Positions 1-8,841 of a stretch of DNA of 64,000 nucleotides are shown here, in pieces. Numbering within the stretch: position 1 is the first letter of the stretch; each line of letters starts with the position of its first letter. A model generated the notes under the pieces. That model had not been told where the DNA came from, ran no database searches, and saw nothing but the letters and a program-made list of their open reading frames with translations. A program made the translations under genes and the position numbers. The stretch is taken from assembly GCF_018860385.1 (NCBI RefSeq), contig NZ_JAHKPH010000011.1, positions 186,001 to 250,000 on the forward strand, read 5' to 3'. The DNA is from Reinekea forsetii (GTDB lineage Bacteria > Pseudomonadota > Gammaproteobacteria > Pseudomonadales > Natronospirillaceae).

Positions 1-175
1 TGGTTACGTTGGCTAAATCATGGTAATCCAGCCCAGCGCGTCGGACCTTTTTTTCATCCAGAGAAAACCCAAGTGGTTCGATCAAATGCAGTTTACAACC
101 GTTATTGGCAACCAATCGAATAATATTGCCCGTATTAGGCGCGATTTGAGGTTCAAACAAAGCAATTTCAAACAT
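1..175 (-). CDS. trmL: tRNA (cytidine/uridine(34)-2'-O)-methyltransferase TrmL, N-terminal part
   Basis: Only the first 58 codons are inside the window; the gene runs off the left edge. The start is the ATG at 173-175 on the minus strand. The reading contains the family's opening block (PNTGNIIRL) and the later IEPLGF and RRAGLDYH blocks, which match E. coli TrmL closely. TrmL is a SPOUT-class methyltransferase that adds a 2'-O-methyl group to the wobble nucleotide of some tRNA-Leu species, using S-adenosylmethionine. The SAM-binding C-terminal knot lies outside the window, so catalytic residues cannot be checked. It is separated from ubiI by about 80 bases with no clear signal. Identification is strong despite the truncation, which is only the window edge. 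Confidence 0.93.
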   Translation of the reverse strand, partial: MFEIALFEPQIAPNTGNIIRLVANNGCKLHLIEPLGFSLDEKKVRRAGLDYHDLANVT

Positions 176-257
176 GATTGAAGTCTACGTTATGGAATGG
201 CGCGCATAGTATCGCAAAATGAGACATTTAGGGTAGAAAGCCAAATTAATTCTACCG

Positions 258-1472
258 CTAATTGACCCCAATATCGCCCAGAGCTGCCAAGATTAACGGT
301 CTTTTGGCTAGTGAGTGCTTATTGAGTAAATTCATACCCGCATTACGAGCTAAGACAGAAAAAGGATGCTGAGTGTCAAAACCCCGCTTCAAGGCTTCCA
401 TTAAAGCTGCAACGGCCCAATTATGGGATTTCCGTGCACGTTGATAGCGCCGCAATACGAAGGGGTGTGTTAAGTCGATCTGTTTTTGCTTTGCTCTTGT
501 GAGCTCCTGAGCTAAGGCCGCTGCGTCTAAAAAGCCGAGGTTTACACCCAAGCCTGCAAGCGGGTGAATTGCGTGGGCCGCATCGCCAACGATAGCGACT
601 CGATCTTTGAATACCGTTTTTGCCTGTTGAGCTTTCAGTGGAAATGAAAAACGAGTGTCTATAGCGTCGATTTTCCCAAGTTTATGTTCAAAGGCTTGAT
701 TCAGTGCAATTCGAAAATCGGCATCGGATAGCGCCAAAAGTGTTTCAGCCTGTGGGGTTTTAACTGACCAAACAATGCTGCTTGTATTTTGACCATCAAG
801 TTCATCACTTAAGGGCAAAAATGCCAACGGACCTGAATCTAAAAAGACCTGTTGAGCGCAACGATCATGGTTGTGCTGGTGTGTAACGGTTGTCACGATA
901 GCGGTGTGTTGATAATCCCAATCATAGGTTTCAATTTCCGCTAATTGACGAATAGGTGAGTACTTACCTTCAGCGCCTACCACTAATGAGGCGCTGAGTT
1001 GTTCTTGGCTAGATAGGATAACGTTCGCGCGTTCCTTGTTTTGTTCAAGGCCAGTAACCTGCTTCGATAAAAACAAATCAATGGACTGGTGCTGGTAAAT
1101 ACCTTGCCACAAGGCCTCAATTATGAGGTTGTTTTCGATAATATGCCCCAGGTGGCTGGCTTGAACTTCATCGGCATTGAAATTTAATGCAGCACTGCCA
1201 AGCCCATCCCATACCTGCATTTTATTGTATCCACACATGCGCTGTTTTGGCAGGGTTTGCCAAACCCCTATCGATCGTAAAAATCGTTCACTGGCATGAT
1301 TAATAGCACTGACTCGAGGAGAAAACTGCCCTGATTTTAATGTTAGAGGCTGTGGCGCATTTTTCTCGATTAAAGCAATTTTGAACCCTTTTTGCGCGCA
1401 AGCTAATGCAAGTGAAAGTCCAACCAGACCTGCGCCTGAAATGATGATGTCGTGTGAGTTTGTATGCGTCAT
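258..1472 (-). CDS. ubiI: Ubiquinone biosynthesis FAD hydroxylase UbiI (VisC)
   Basis: A 404-residue FAD-dependent monooxygenase of the UbiH/UbiI/UbiF family, which hydroxylates the ring of octaprenylphenol in aerobic ubiquinone synthesis at the inner membrane. The dinucleotide motif GAGLVG is at residues 13-18 and the second FAD motif GDAAHAIHPLAG starts near residue 296. I prefer UbiI over UbiF because of the SAIN-ASE block, the MQVWD stretch and the SHLGHIIEN block, all close to E. coli UbiI. The gene follows ubiH in the same direction, as in E. coli (ubiH-visC). The ATG at 1472 is preceded by GAGG at good spacing. UbiI and UbiF paralogues are similar, so the exact ring position modified is inferred from synteny. 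Confidence 0.9.
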   Translation of the reverse strand: MTHTNSHDIIISGAGLVGLSLALACAQKGFKIALIEKNAPQPLTLKSGQFSPRVSAINHASERFLRSIGVWQTLPKQRMCGYNKMQVWDGLGSAALNFNADEVQASHLGHIIENNLIIEALWQGIYQHQSIDLFLSKQVTGLEQNKERANVILSSQEQLSASLVVGAEGKYSPIRQLAEIETYDWDYQHTAIVTTVTHQHNHDRCAQQVFLDSGPLAFLPLSDELDGQNTSSIVWSVKTPQAETLLALSDADFRIALNQAFEHKLGKIDAIDTRFSFPLKAQQAKTVFKDRVAIVGDAAHAIHPLAGLGVNLGFLDAAALAQELTRAKQKQIDLTHPFVLRRYQRARKSHNWAVAALMEALKRGFDTQHPFSVLARNAGMNLLNKHSLAKRPLILAALGDIGVN

Positions 1473-1479
1473 CGAAACC

Positions 1480-2682
1480 TCAAATTAAGCCCGGAGCCTG
1501 TTGTAATAATCCCATGCCTGCCAAAGCGAACGATTGGCTCAATAGCGGGTGGCGATCGAGGCTATTTAACCCTAAGCCGCGACCCACTTGAATAGCGGAT
1601 TGGGGTGAACCAAATAAAGAAATAAGACGATTCGAAAATAATGCGGTTGTCTTTTGGTCTTTCTGCAATTCAGACGCTAAGCACTGGCACTGTTCGAAAC
1701 TTGGCATGGCTTGATTATGCCGGTAAGCGTTGTTCAGGGTTTGGGCGCTGCGCATCATTCCACGAATGGCCAAATTGAACCCCTGGCCTGCAACGGGATG
1801 CAAGGTGGCTGCCGCATTTCCGAGCGCTAAAAATCCGTGACTGATAGCGACCGGTAATTGCTTTTCAACCAGCGGGTAGTCTTGCCAATCGCTTATGTCT
1901 TCGATTAAGCCTAAGCGCTGACCAACCTGCTCATTTAGCCACGCCAGCGATTGTGATTTATCGAACTGGGATATCGATTCGTAAAGATCATTCGGTATGG
2001 TCCAGACTAAAGCGCTGTAATCGCCAAAAGGCAATAGCGCAATAGGTCCTTGTTGAGTGAATCGTTCATAGGCCGTACCAGCGTGCGGTTTCTTTGTTTT
2101 AACAATGGCAATGCGAGCATGGGCCTGAAAATTTGTGATGGTTTCTTGTAAGCCCAGTTGATGGTGTAGTCCAGATCGACCGCCATCACACAGTAGAACG
2201 AATTGACTGTGAATCTTATCGTCATTATTGAGCGATAAAGTGTGTCCACGAGCGTCGGGCTTAATGGTAGACACCCGTTGGTTGAAACGGTACTCAATAT
2301 TCAGCGATTTAGCTTTTTGCCAAAGCAGAAGGCCTAAGGTCTTGTTCGCAATAACCGCACCGAATTGATCTAAGCCTTGCTCAGTTGCTTCCATTAAATG
2401 GTAACCAGCATGTCCGCGATCGGAGACCTCGATGGCTTTAATAGGGCTGCTGTGTTGATTTAGAGTAGAGATGCCTAAAGCGGTTAATGCGTTAAAACTG
2501 TATTTCGAAAGTGCCGTTGCTCGATCATCAAAACTTGGTGAGGCTAAAGCGGTTTCGGAGGGTTCTGGCGCGGGATCAATCAATGTGATTTTAGCGTTTA
2601 ATTCGAGCATAGGCCGCAGTGCAAGGGCCATAGTCAGGCCTACCATTCCTCCACCTACAATAACTAACTCGTACTTTTCCAT
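1480..2682 (-). CDS. ubiH: 2-octaprenyl-6-methoxyphenol hydroxylase UbiH
   Basis: An FAD monooxygenase of about 400 residues from the same family as its downstream neighbour. The N-terminal motif GGGMVG is at residues 10-15 of the form given here. The VSDRGHAG and YERFTQQGPIALLP blocks and the GNAAATLHPVAGQGFNL motif are characteristic of UbiH. An upstream in-frame ATG at 2709 would add nine residues (MPTETESWK); I chose the ATG at 2682 because the family begins just before the Rossmann strand and because GGAAAG lies 7 bases before it, while 2709 has no evident ribosome site. The gene usually upstream, pepP, is absent; here the divergent neighbour is a maltose-binding protein gene. Probably one transcript with ubiI. 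Confidence 0.92.
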   Translation of the reverse strand: MEKYELVIVGGGMVGLTMALALRPMLELNAKITLIDPAPEPSETALASPSFDDRATALSKYSFNALTALGISTLNQHSSPIKAIEVSDRGHAGYHLMEATEQGLDQFGAVIANKTLGLLLWQKAKSLNIEYRFNQRVSTIKPDARGHTLSLNNDDKIHSQFVLLCDGGRSGLHHQLGLQETITNFQAHARIAIVKTKKPHAGTAYERFTQQGPIALLPFGDYSALVWTIPNDLYESISQFDKSQSLAWLNEQVGQRLGLIEDISDWQDYPLVEKQLPVAISHGFLALGNAAATLHPVAGQGFNLAIRGMMRSAQTLNNAYRHNQAMPSFEQCQCLASELQKDQKTTALFSNRLISLFGSPQSAIQVGRGLGLNSLDRHPLLSQSFALAGMGLLQQAPGLI

Positions 2683-2845
2683 TTTCCAACTTTCCGTTTC
2701 AGTGGGCATTGCTACACTTGATTCTCAACGATGGGGCACTTGCGCATTTATGTGTTGCAGAGCGGCCAGTATAAACCGTTTTCATAGAGAAATCAGGCGG
2801 CGCTCCTCTTAATTACAGAACTATTGATCTGGATCGGAGAAGTAT

Positions 2846-4120
2846 ATGAATCCTAATAAAACAATAAAAATGAGTGCCATTGGCCTCTTGTTGGCCATGC
2901 TAATTCCAGCCGCGCAAGCCTTTAAAGACAACACCTTAGTCGTGTGGATAAACAATGATAAAGGGATAGCTGGGCTGGCAAAGCTTGCCGAGCAGTTTCA
3001 GCAAGCCACGGGTATGGATGTTAAAATTGAATCGCAAGACGATTGGCCTGAAGGTCATGGCGACCCAGCCAACCGTTACAACCGTGTAGCTGCAACGGCT
3101 GAAGGACCGGATATCATTATTTGGCCACACGATCGTTTTGGTAATTGGATTAATGAAGGCTATTTAGAGCCCGTGCAGCCTTCTGTTGAGCTGTTTAATA
3201 CCATTGATGATTTTGCTTGGAATGCGGTAACGGTTGGGGATGCCATATACGGTTACCCCATTGCCATGGAAGCTATTTCTCTTATTTATAATAAAGACCT
3301 TATTTCTGAGCCACCAAAAAGTTGGGATGAAGTTATCGCCCTAGACAAGCAACTTCGTAAGCAAGGCAAGCGCGCTATTATGTGGCCAACCACCAATGTT
3401 TACTTCACTTGGCCGTTAGTCACCTCGGCTGGTGGTTTTTCATTTAAAAAAGTAAATCAGGCGTATCAATTAACCGAAGTCGGTGTTGATAATCGCGGCG
3501 CAGTGAAAGGGTTATCGTTGCTTCAAAAATTGGTTAAAGAAGGCGTAATCGAAGAAGGCGATGGTAGTGACTGGGGCGCTATGATGACCGGCTTTAAGGA
3601 AGGAAATATTGCCATGAATATTAACGGCCCTTGGGTTTGGAATGAGTTGAAGGCTGCGAATATGAATTTTGGTTTAGCTAAATTTCCACGAGTTGACGAC
3701 AGTGCTGGATTAGGGCGACCTTTTGTTGGATTTTTATCTGCGGCCATCAACAGTTCGTCGCCAAACACTGAAATGGCGAAGAAATTTTTGGAAGAGTACG
3801 TTGTGACCTATAATGGCGTTAAAACCATTGACGCAGATAGACCGATCGGTGCGGCCGCGAATAAGCAATTCATGTCCGAACTAAAAGCGGATGAGCTCAT
3901 TGCGCATACCTATATTATGGCCGCTACTGGAGAAACCATGCCAGACATTCCAGAAATGAAACGTTTTTGGAGTTCGATGGAATTTGCGTTGGCTGAAATT
4001 GTAAATAACAACGCTCCTGTCAAAACAACGATAGAATCAGTGGGTACTCGATTACGAAAATTAGATAAAATGAAAATGTGGTCACGTAAACACTATTTGA
4101 CTTCAAACTCGAGTAACTAA
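2846..4120 (+). CDS. malE: Periplasmic maltose/maltodextrin-binding protein MalE
   Basis: A 424-residue ABC-transporter substrate-binding protein. It has a Sec signal peptide (lysines, a hydrophobic core, and an AQA site near residue 25) followed by a mature protein that matches E. coli MalE block by block: LVVWIN-DKG, GPDIIIWPHDRFG, YPIAMEAISLIYNKDL, YFTWPL, the INGPWVW segment and FVGFLSAAIN. It should deliver maltose or maltodextrin to a MalFGK2 importer. A good ribosome site (GGAG) precedes the ATG. No malF, malG, malK, malT or amylase gene is in the window, so this is an orphan copy here and its permease must be elsewhere. The C terminus is about 20 residues longer than E. coli MalE, with a basic tail. 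Confidence 0.9.
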   Translation: MNPNKTIKMSAIGLLLAMLIPAAQAFKDNTLVVWINNDKGIAGLAKLAEQFQQATGMDVKIESQDDWPEGHGDPANRYNRVAATAEGPDIIIWPHDRFGNWINEGYLEPVQPSVELFNTIDDFAWNAVTVGDAIYGYPIAMEAISLIYNKDLISEPPKSWDEVIALDKQLRKQGKRAIMWPTTNVYFTWPLVTSAGGFSFKKVNQAYQLTEVGVDNRGAVKGLSLLQKLVKEGVIEEGDGSDWGAMMTGFKEGNIAMNINGPWVWNELKAANMNFGLAKFPRVDDSAGLGRPFVGFLSAAINSSSPNTEMAKKFLEEYVVTYNGVKTIDADRPIGAAANKQFMSELKADELIAHTYIMAATGETMPDIPEMKRFWSSMEFALAEIVNNNAPVKTTIESVGTRLRKLDKMKMWSRKHYLTSNSSN

Positions 4121-4138
4121 GGCGTTAATTATCGCCTA
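4118..4138. terminator. Weak bidirectional hairpin between malE and yjbR-like gene
   Basis: A 5-bp stem (AGGCG/CGCCT) with an 8-base loop lies just past the malE stop and at the end of the convergent gene. The run of T or A after it is poor, so terminator function is only possible. Confidence 0.3.
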
Positions 4139-4499
4139 AATACTTAATACGAGTTTTTTTAGGCAACGATTGCACCACCAAGTTGTACGAATCAGCGATC
4201 CAACCTACGATTAATGATTCGTCCAACCCTTGATCTAAATACACCGTATTCCAATGCTTTTTGTTCATATGGTAACCAGGTATTACAGCCTCAAAGCTTT
4301 CTCTGATAATTAACGCTTCCTGAGGATCGCACTTTAGATTTAACGCTAACCCTTGTTTTCGCTGCATTAACAGTGCAAACATTTTCCCTTCAACTTTAAA
4401 TACTAACGCCTCTGGTCCAAATGGGGTGTCTTCGCTAGACCCTTGTTTTGATAAGCAGTGTGATCGCCACTGATCATGTAATTCACCGATTGAAGCCAT
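4125..4499 (-). CDS. MmcQ/YjbR family protein
   Basis: A 124-residue single-domain protein of the MmcQ/YjbR family, a small fold also called a CyaY-like or 'double-wing' domain and often annotated as DNA-binding, without an established biochemical role. Family features seen are KVEGKMFALL near residue 35, LNLKCDP near residue 54, the segment PGYHMNKKHWNTV near residue 74, and a final hydrophobic segment ending SLPKKTRIKY. The length is normal. It is convergent with malE with only four bases between stop codons. No operon partner is visible. Confidence 0.85.
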   Translation of the reverse strand: MASIGELHDQWRSHCLSKQGSSEDTPFGPEALVFKVEGKMFALLMQRKQGLALNLKCDPQEALIIRESFEAVIPGYHMNKKHWNTVYLDQGLDESLIVGWIADSYNLVVQSLPKKTRIKYLGDN

Positions 4500-4605
4500 G
4501 GTTAGTCCTTAAGTTGGAATTCAGCGATTGATTGAGCAATTTAGTGGACAGGTTAACTCGAATCATCCTTAATGAGTAATAGTATTAATCGGCCAAGGCG
4601 CCCGA

Positions 4606-4914
4606 ATGACAAAAATTTATACGCATCCGAATTTATATCAAGTAGTCAACATTCAAAACTTGTTAGATCTAAAGCGCATTAGGACGAGTGTTCGTAATGA
4701 GTTTGCCTCAGGCGGTTCAGGGGAGTTAGCCCCTCAGGATGTCTGGCCAGAACTCTGGTTAGAAGACGAACGAGATCTAGAGTTGGCGCAAAATATTCTT
4801 GATGAAATTGCCGCAAATGAACAAGACGATTGGTATTGCGGGCAGTGTGGTGAAAGCAATGCCGGCTCATTTGATTTTTGTTGGGATTGTGAAGCACCGA
4901 GAAAAAAGATTTAG
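4606..4914 (+). CDS. DUF2007 domain protein with C-terminal zinc ribbon
   Basis: A 102-residue protein in two parts. Residues 1-70 match the DUF2007 family ('putative signal transducing protein'): an opening YTHPNLYQVVNIQNLL strand-helix, a central region rich in small residues, and the segment ELWLEDERDLELAQNIL. Residues 76-97 carry a Cys4 zinc finger, C-x2-C-x10-C-x2-C (WYCGQCGE ... FCWDCEAP), resembling RanBP2 or rubredoxin-type ribbons. Stand-alone DUF2007 proteins are common in proteobacteria; the zinc ribbon version is also seen, but the function is unknown. It is monocistronic here. Confidence 0.8.
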   Translation: MTKIYTHPNLYQVVNIQNLLDLKRIRTSVRNEFASGGSGELAPQDVWPELWLEDERDLELAQNILDEIAANEQDDWYCGQCGESNAGSFDFCWDCEAPRKKI

Positions 4915-4926
4915 CTTTTGTGCCCT

Positions 4927-5610
4927 TCAGCGCTTAAGTAAACGAATCCAGCGGCCAAAATTAAGCACGCCAATCATGGCTTGGCTGACATAGGTTAGAG
5001 CGCACGCTAAGAGTATTTTCCGAACGGTACTGTAGTCACGCTGATCCACATAGTCACCCTGTTGCAGAATTGGCAGCGCGCGCCCAAAGGAAGCATCAAA
5101 TTCAACGGGCAGCGTAACTAAATGGATGATGGCTGAAAAAAACATAGAGCCAATGACAAATATTAAAACAATCCGAGCAAAGACAGCTAAGCCCGGAATC
5201 ATCGATAAAAATGGAATCATCAGTAATGCAATACTGGCCGCATTTTGTACGTAGTAGGCTTGTTTTGCCATTGCAGTTCGAGTTAATAGTGGGCGATACG
5301 CTTTATGATGTTGCAAGGCATGCCCGAATTCATGCGCCGCCGTTGCAATGGCCGTTAGGCTTTTACCTTGGTAAACCGACTCTGTGAGCCGAATGGTTCT
5401 GCTGGTGGGGTCGTAGTGATCGCCTTTTTCAGTAGTTTCCAAAGAAACGTCCGTCAGTTCAAAGCGTTTAATTAAATGATTCGCGAGCTCAGACCCTGTG
5501 CCAGGTAAATCTTTGCGCTCGCGGCTGTGTTTTTTCAACACTCGCTTCACCCAGATGTTAGGGCCAATTAATAGAGCTAGAAGCGCTATAATCGCGAGCA
5601 CAATCACCAT
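4927..5610 (-). CDS. Membrane-bound neutral zinc metallopeptidase (YugP-like)
   Basis: A 227-residue member of the Zn_peptidase_2 (YugP) family. Residues 2-16 form a membrane anchor, followed by a cytoplasmic segment with the zinc-binding HEFGH at residues 93-97, then transmembrane segments near 123-142 and 146-165, and the conserved LPVEFDAS block near 168-175 whose glutamate is likely the third zinc ligand. A last hydrophobic segment is near 198-216. Its ATG lies one base past the dxs stop codon, so translation is probably coupled to dxs. Substrates in proteobacteria are unknown; a role in membrane protein turnover is inference only. Confidence 0.85.
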   Translation of the reverse strand: MVIVLAIIALLALLIGPNIWVKRVLKKHSRERKDLPGTGSELANHLIKRFELTDVSLETTEKGDHYDPTSRTIRLTESVYQGKSLTAIATAAHEFGHALQHHKAYRPLLTRTAMAKQAYYVQNAASIALLMIPFLSMIPGLAVFARIVLIFVIGSMFFSAIIHLVTLPVEFDASFGRALPILQQGDYVDQRDYSTVRKILLACALTYVSQAMIGVLNFGRWIRLLKR

Positions 5611-5611
5611 G

Positions 5612-7498
5612 TTATTGCCCTAGTCGCGCTTCAATGGCCGCTTGAATTCCCGACGAGTCGAGCCCCACTTGCGCCAACATAACCTCTGGCTTGGCGTGAT
5701 TAGTGTATTCATCGGGCAGCCCTAATTGCAATATATTTGCAGGAGCACCACTGGCAAGTAGAGCTTCAGCGACGGCCGACCCTGCGCCGCCCATAATGGC
5801 ATTTTCTTCAACGGTAACGAGTAAATCGTGAGATTGAGCCGCCTTTATAATAGCTTCTTTATCTATCGGTTTTACAAAACGCATGTTTATTAAAGTGGCA
5901 TCCAGCGCATCGGCGACTGCTTTACAAGGCTCTACGCGGCTGCCAAAGGCCAAAATAGCGACTTTTTTGCCGGAACGCAGCAACTCCGATTGGCCAATGG
6001 TTAATGGCTCTAGTGTTGCTGTTACTTCAACTCCAGGGCCTTTGCCTCTTGGGTATCTGACGGCGGCAGGGCCTTCGTATAAAAAGCCAGTGGACAGCAT
6101 TTGACGACATTCTTGTTCATCTTTTGGGGCCATCACGATCAAGTTGGGAATACAGCGTAAATAACTAAAATCGTAACTGCCCGAGTGTGTCGGGCCATCT
6201 TCTCCGACAAAGCCCGCGCGATCGATAGCAAACAAAACGTCTAAATTTTGAATGGCCACATCGTGTATCAATTGATCGTAGCCACGTTGTAAGAAGGTTG
6301 AATAAATCGCTACCACGGGTTTAAACCCTTCACAGGCTAAACCTGCCGCAAATGTAACGGCGTGCTGCTCAGCAATAGCAACATCAAAGTATCGCTGCGG
6401 GTATAGCTGTGAAAATTTGATGAGATCAGAACCTTCACGCATAGCCGGTGTAATACCTGTTAACTGTGCGTTGTTAGCGGCCATATCGCACAACCATTGT
6501 CCGAAAACATTTGAGTAACTCGGTTTGGCGACTGGTTTTATCTCCGGTGCGTTGCTGACTTGAGATTCAATTTTAGTAATAGCGTGGTATTTTATGGGCT
6601 CGTTTTCAGCCGGCAAAAACCCTTTACCTTTTTGGCTGGCAATGTGTAAAAACTGTGGGCCGTTGAACGTTTTAATGTTGCTGAGCGTGTTCACTAGCTC
6701 TATTACATCGTGCCCATCAACGGGGCCTACGTAGTTAAAGCCTAATTCTTCAAATAGTGTTCCTGGGGCTACCATGCCTTTCATATGTTCTTCGGCTTTA
6801 CGGGCAAATTCCAGCATAGGCGGCACATTTTTGAGCACTTTTTTGCTGTTCTCACGCAAGTGCGAATAGGTTTTTGACGAAAAAACCCGAGAAAAGGCCT
6901 TGTTTAAAGCGCCAACGTTTTCTGAAATTGACATGTCATTGTCGTTTAATACGACCAGTAAATTAGCGCCATCATGCCCAGCGTGGTTTAAGGCTTCAAA
7001 GGCTAAGCCAGCGGTAATGGCACCATCACCAATGACCGCAACGGCTTGTTGGGGGTTGCCTTGTAATCTATTCGCAATGGCCATACCTAACGCGGCAGAA
7101 ATAGAGGTGCTCGAATGGCCTACTCCAAAGCGGTCGTATGGGCTTTCTTCACGATGTGGAAATGCGTGTAATCCGCGCTCTTGGCGAATGGTCGGCAGTT
7201 TATCTCTGCGCCCAGTGATAATTTTGTGCGGATAAGCCTGATGACCCACATCCCAGACTAAATTTTGCTCAGGAGTATCGTAGACATAGTGCAATGCGAC
7301 CGTTAGCTCGACAACGCCAAGCCCCGCACCAAAATGACCGCCAGACTGGCCAACACTGAAAAGTAAGTACTCACGCAGTTCATCAGCGAATTGCGGTAAC
7401 TGAGACAGTGGGAGTTTCTTAAGGTCGGCCGGGGAGTCAACGCGATCTAGTAATGGCGTTCGGGGACGCGTTTTTGGAATATGGTCAAAAACCTTCAT
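5612..7498 (-). CDS. dxs: 1-deoxy-D-xylulose-5-phosphate synthase
   Basis: A 628-residue thiamine diphosphate enzyme that condenses pyruvate and glyceraldehyde 3-phosphate to DXP, the first step of the MEP isoprenoid pathway and also a precursor of thiamine and pyridoxal. The TPP motif GDGAITAG begins at residue 157 and ends in the NDNDMS block near 185-190; the transketolase-like C-terminal half has [15 protein letters not shown] and GEDGPTHSG. Length is normal. AGGG precedes the ATG. It stands downstream of ispA but separated from it by an MFS transporter gene and a hairpin (7524-7543), unlike the direct xseB-ispA-dxs order of E. coli. Confidence 0.97.
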   Translation of the reverse strand: MKVFDHIPKTRPRTPLLDRVDSPADLKKLPLSQLPQFADELREYLLFSVGQSGGHFGAGLGVVELTVALHYVYDTPEQNLVWDVGHQAYPHKIITGRRDKLPTIRQERGLHAFPHREESPYDRFGVGHSSTSISAALGMAIANRLQGNPQQAVAVIGDGAITAGLAFEALNHAGHDGANLLVVLNDNDMSISENVGALNKAFSRVFSSKTYSHLRENSKKVLKNVPPMLEFARKAEEHMKGMVAPGTLFEELGFNYVGPVDGHDVIELVNTLSNIKTFNGPQFLHIASQKGKGFLPAENEPIKYHAITKIESQVSNAPEIKPVAKPSYSNVFGQWLCDMAANNAQLTGITPAMREGSDLIKFSQLYPQRYFDVAIAEQHAVTFAAGLACEGFKPVVAIYSTFLQRGYDQLIHDVAIQNLDVLFAIDRAGFVGEDGPTHSGSYDFSYLRCIPNLIVMAPKDEQECRQMLSTGFLYEGPAAVRYPRGKGPGVEVTATLEPLTIGQSELLRSGKKVAILAFGSRVEPCKAVADALDATLINMRFVKPIDKEAIIKAAQSHDLLVTVEENAIMGGAGSAVAEALLASGAPANILQLGLPDEYTNHAKPEVMLAQVGLDSSGIQAAIEARLGQ

Positions 7499-7523
7499 TT
7501 AATACCCTGATAATACTGAATCA

Positions 7524-7543
7524 CCTCTCTAGTATCAGAGAGG
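7524..7543 (-). other. Hairpin in the dxs leader
   Basis: A perfect 7-bp stem (CCTCTCT/AGAGAGG) with a 6-base loop lies 26 bases upstream of the dxs start. No T run follows in either direction, so it is not a typical intrinsic terminator. It could be an RNA structure in the dxs leader or a processing site. Confidence 0.4.
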
Positions 7544-7608
7544 GTAAGAAGGGGACTAGTGTACAGAATATTGTTGTAAAAAGGCAGTAACTCAGCACAC
7601 AGAAACCG

Positions 7609-8841
7609 TCACAGCTGCACTTCGGGTGCATTCTGATGTTGGGCCATCTTTTTCTTGTGGCCCTGCAAAAGCACGCCGCATAGCAAGGTGAGTGCAGCCA
7701 TAAACATAAAGGTGACGGTAAAATTTGAAATTTCGGTGACCCAGCCCATTAGAAAAGCACCCATTGCAGGCCCTGCAATGGCAATCGTTAACCATAAACT
7801 CATGACTCTTCCACGGGTGTTCTCATCGGTTTGTATTTGCAAAATTATTTGGCTTCCGGTGCCAAATAAAGTCATCAGTAAGCTGATCATGCCAACGCAG
7901 AAAGATATAAACGCGAGCGAATGCGTTAAAAGTAGCGCAATAATAAACACTAGCGAAAAACCAAGAGATAACAGTAGTATATTTTTGAGGCGGGCGAGTT
8001 CGTTGTGTTGCCGAGACATGAAAATGCCACCAATAATGGATCCGATGCCCGCACAGGCAATCAGCGTCGCTAAATCAGCAGCAGAACCCGCTGATAACGT
8101 ACCAGAAAATGCGGGTAATAATTCCATCAACGTTCGACCGGTAAAGCTATTGATGAAGGTCAATAAAATTAAAATACGAATAAAAGGTGATTGCCAGCTG
8201 ATGTTTACGCCCACCATAAATTCTTGATACCAGGGCAAGGCTTCTGGTTTGTTCTCGGGTTGTTTAAACGAAGGCAGGCGCAAATTTATGACCGCGGCCA
8301 AAGCAAACGCCATCGTGCATACCCAAAGTAAAGCCATTTCAGAAGATATAGACAACAGCCAAGCTGAGAAAGCCGGTGCAATAACTCGTGAACTGTTGAA
8401 TAGAATGGCGCCGTAGCCTACCGCACTAGACAAACGATTTTTACCGACTAACTTTGGCAAAATTGTTAATCGCAGCGGTGAGCCAGCGGAAGCCACGATG
8501 CCAAACACGACAATGATGGTCATTAGCAAGGGTAGAGAAGGCGGTTGAAACTTTAAAATAATGGCCGTAAGGGCGGTGATAACTCCCTGCGCAAACTGCC
8601 AGCTCACAATCCCTTTTTTGAGATTAATTCGATCAGAAATAACACCAAAAATTGGTGTCACAATTAAAGAGGGTAATAATAAACCTGCGCTGGCAACTCC
8701 AACCCAAAAGGCCGACTTTGTGTACTCCCAAACCATCCATGCGTAAAGAAAACGTGTCATCCAAATGGCCATGGTGCCAAAAATAGCGGCCATGAAATAG
8801 ACACGAAACTCTGGAACGGTAAGGGCGGATGATTTCTTCAC
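7609..8841 (-). CDS. Major facilitator superfamily exporter
   Basis: A 410-residue protein with about twelve hydrophobic segments, matching the MFS_3/EntS-like group of drug or siderophore exporters. The loop after TM2 carries the MFS signature region (GVISDRINLKKG, near residue 65) and the central loop near 190-205 is charged. It starts with GTG in a TAGTG overlap with the ispA stop, so it is translationally coupled to ispA. No substrate can be assigned. The position inside the xseB-ispA-dxs cluster is unusual; base composition does not look different from its neighbours by eye. Confidence 0.85.
   Translation of the reverse strand: MKKSSALTVPEFRVYFMAAIFGTMAIWMTRFLYAWMVWEYTKSAFWVGVASAGLLLPSLIVTPIFGVISDRINLKKGIVSWQFAQGVITALTAIILKFQPPSLPLLMTIIVVFGIVASAGSPLRLTILPKLVGKNRLSSAVGYGAILFNSSRVIAPAFSAWLLSISSEMALLWVCTMAFALAAVINLRLPSFKQPENKPEALPWYQEFMVGVNISWQSPFIRILILLTFINSFTGRTLMELLPAFSGTLSAGSAADLATLIACAGIGSIIGGIFMSRQHNELARLKNILLLSLGFSLVFIIALLLTHSLAFISFCVGMISLLMTLFGTGSQIILQIQTDENTRGRVMSLWLTIAIAGPAMGAFLMGWVTEISNFTVTFMFMAALTLLCGVLLQGHKKKMAQHQNAPEVQL

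Noticed and set aside
2471-2812. A 113-residue plus-strand ORF at the 5' end of ubiH
   Set aside because: Antisense to the conserved UbiH N terminus and without a ribosome site.
7655-8227. A 190-residue plus-strand ORF opposite the MFS gene
   Set aside because: Typical antisense shadow of a membrane protein gene with no start signal; the MFS reading on the other strand is clear.
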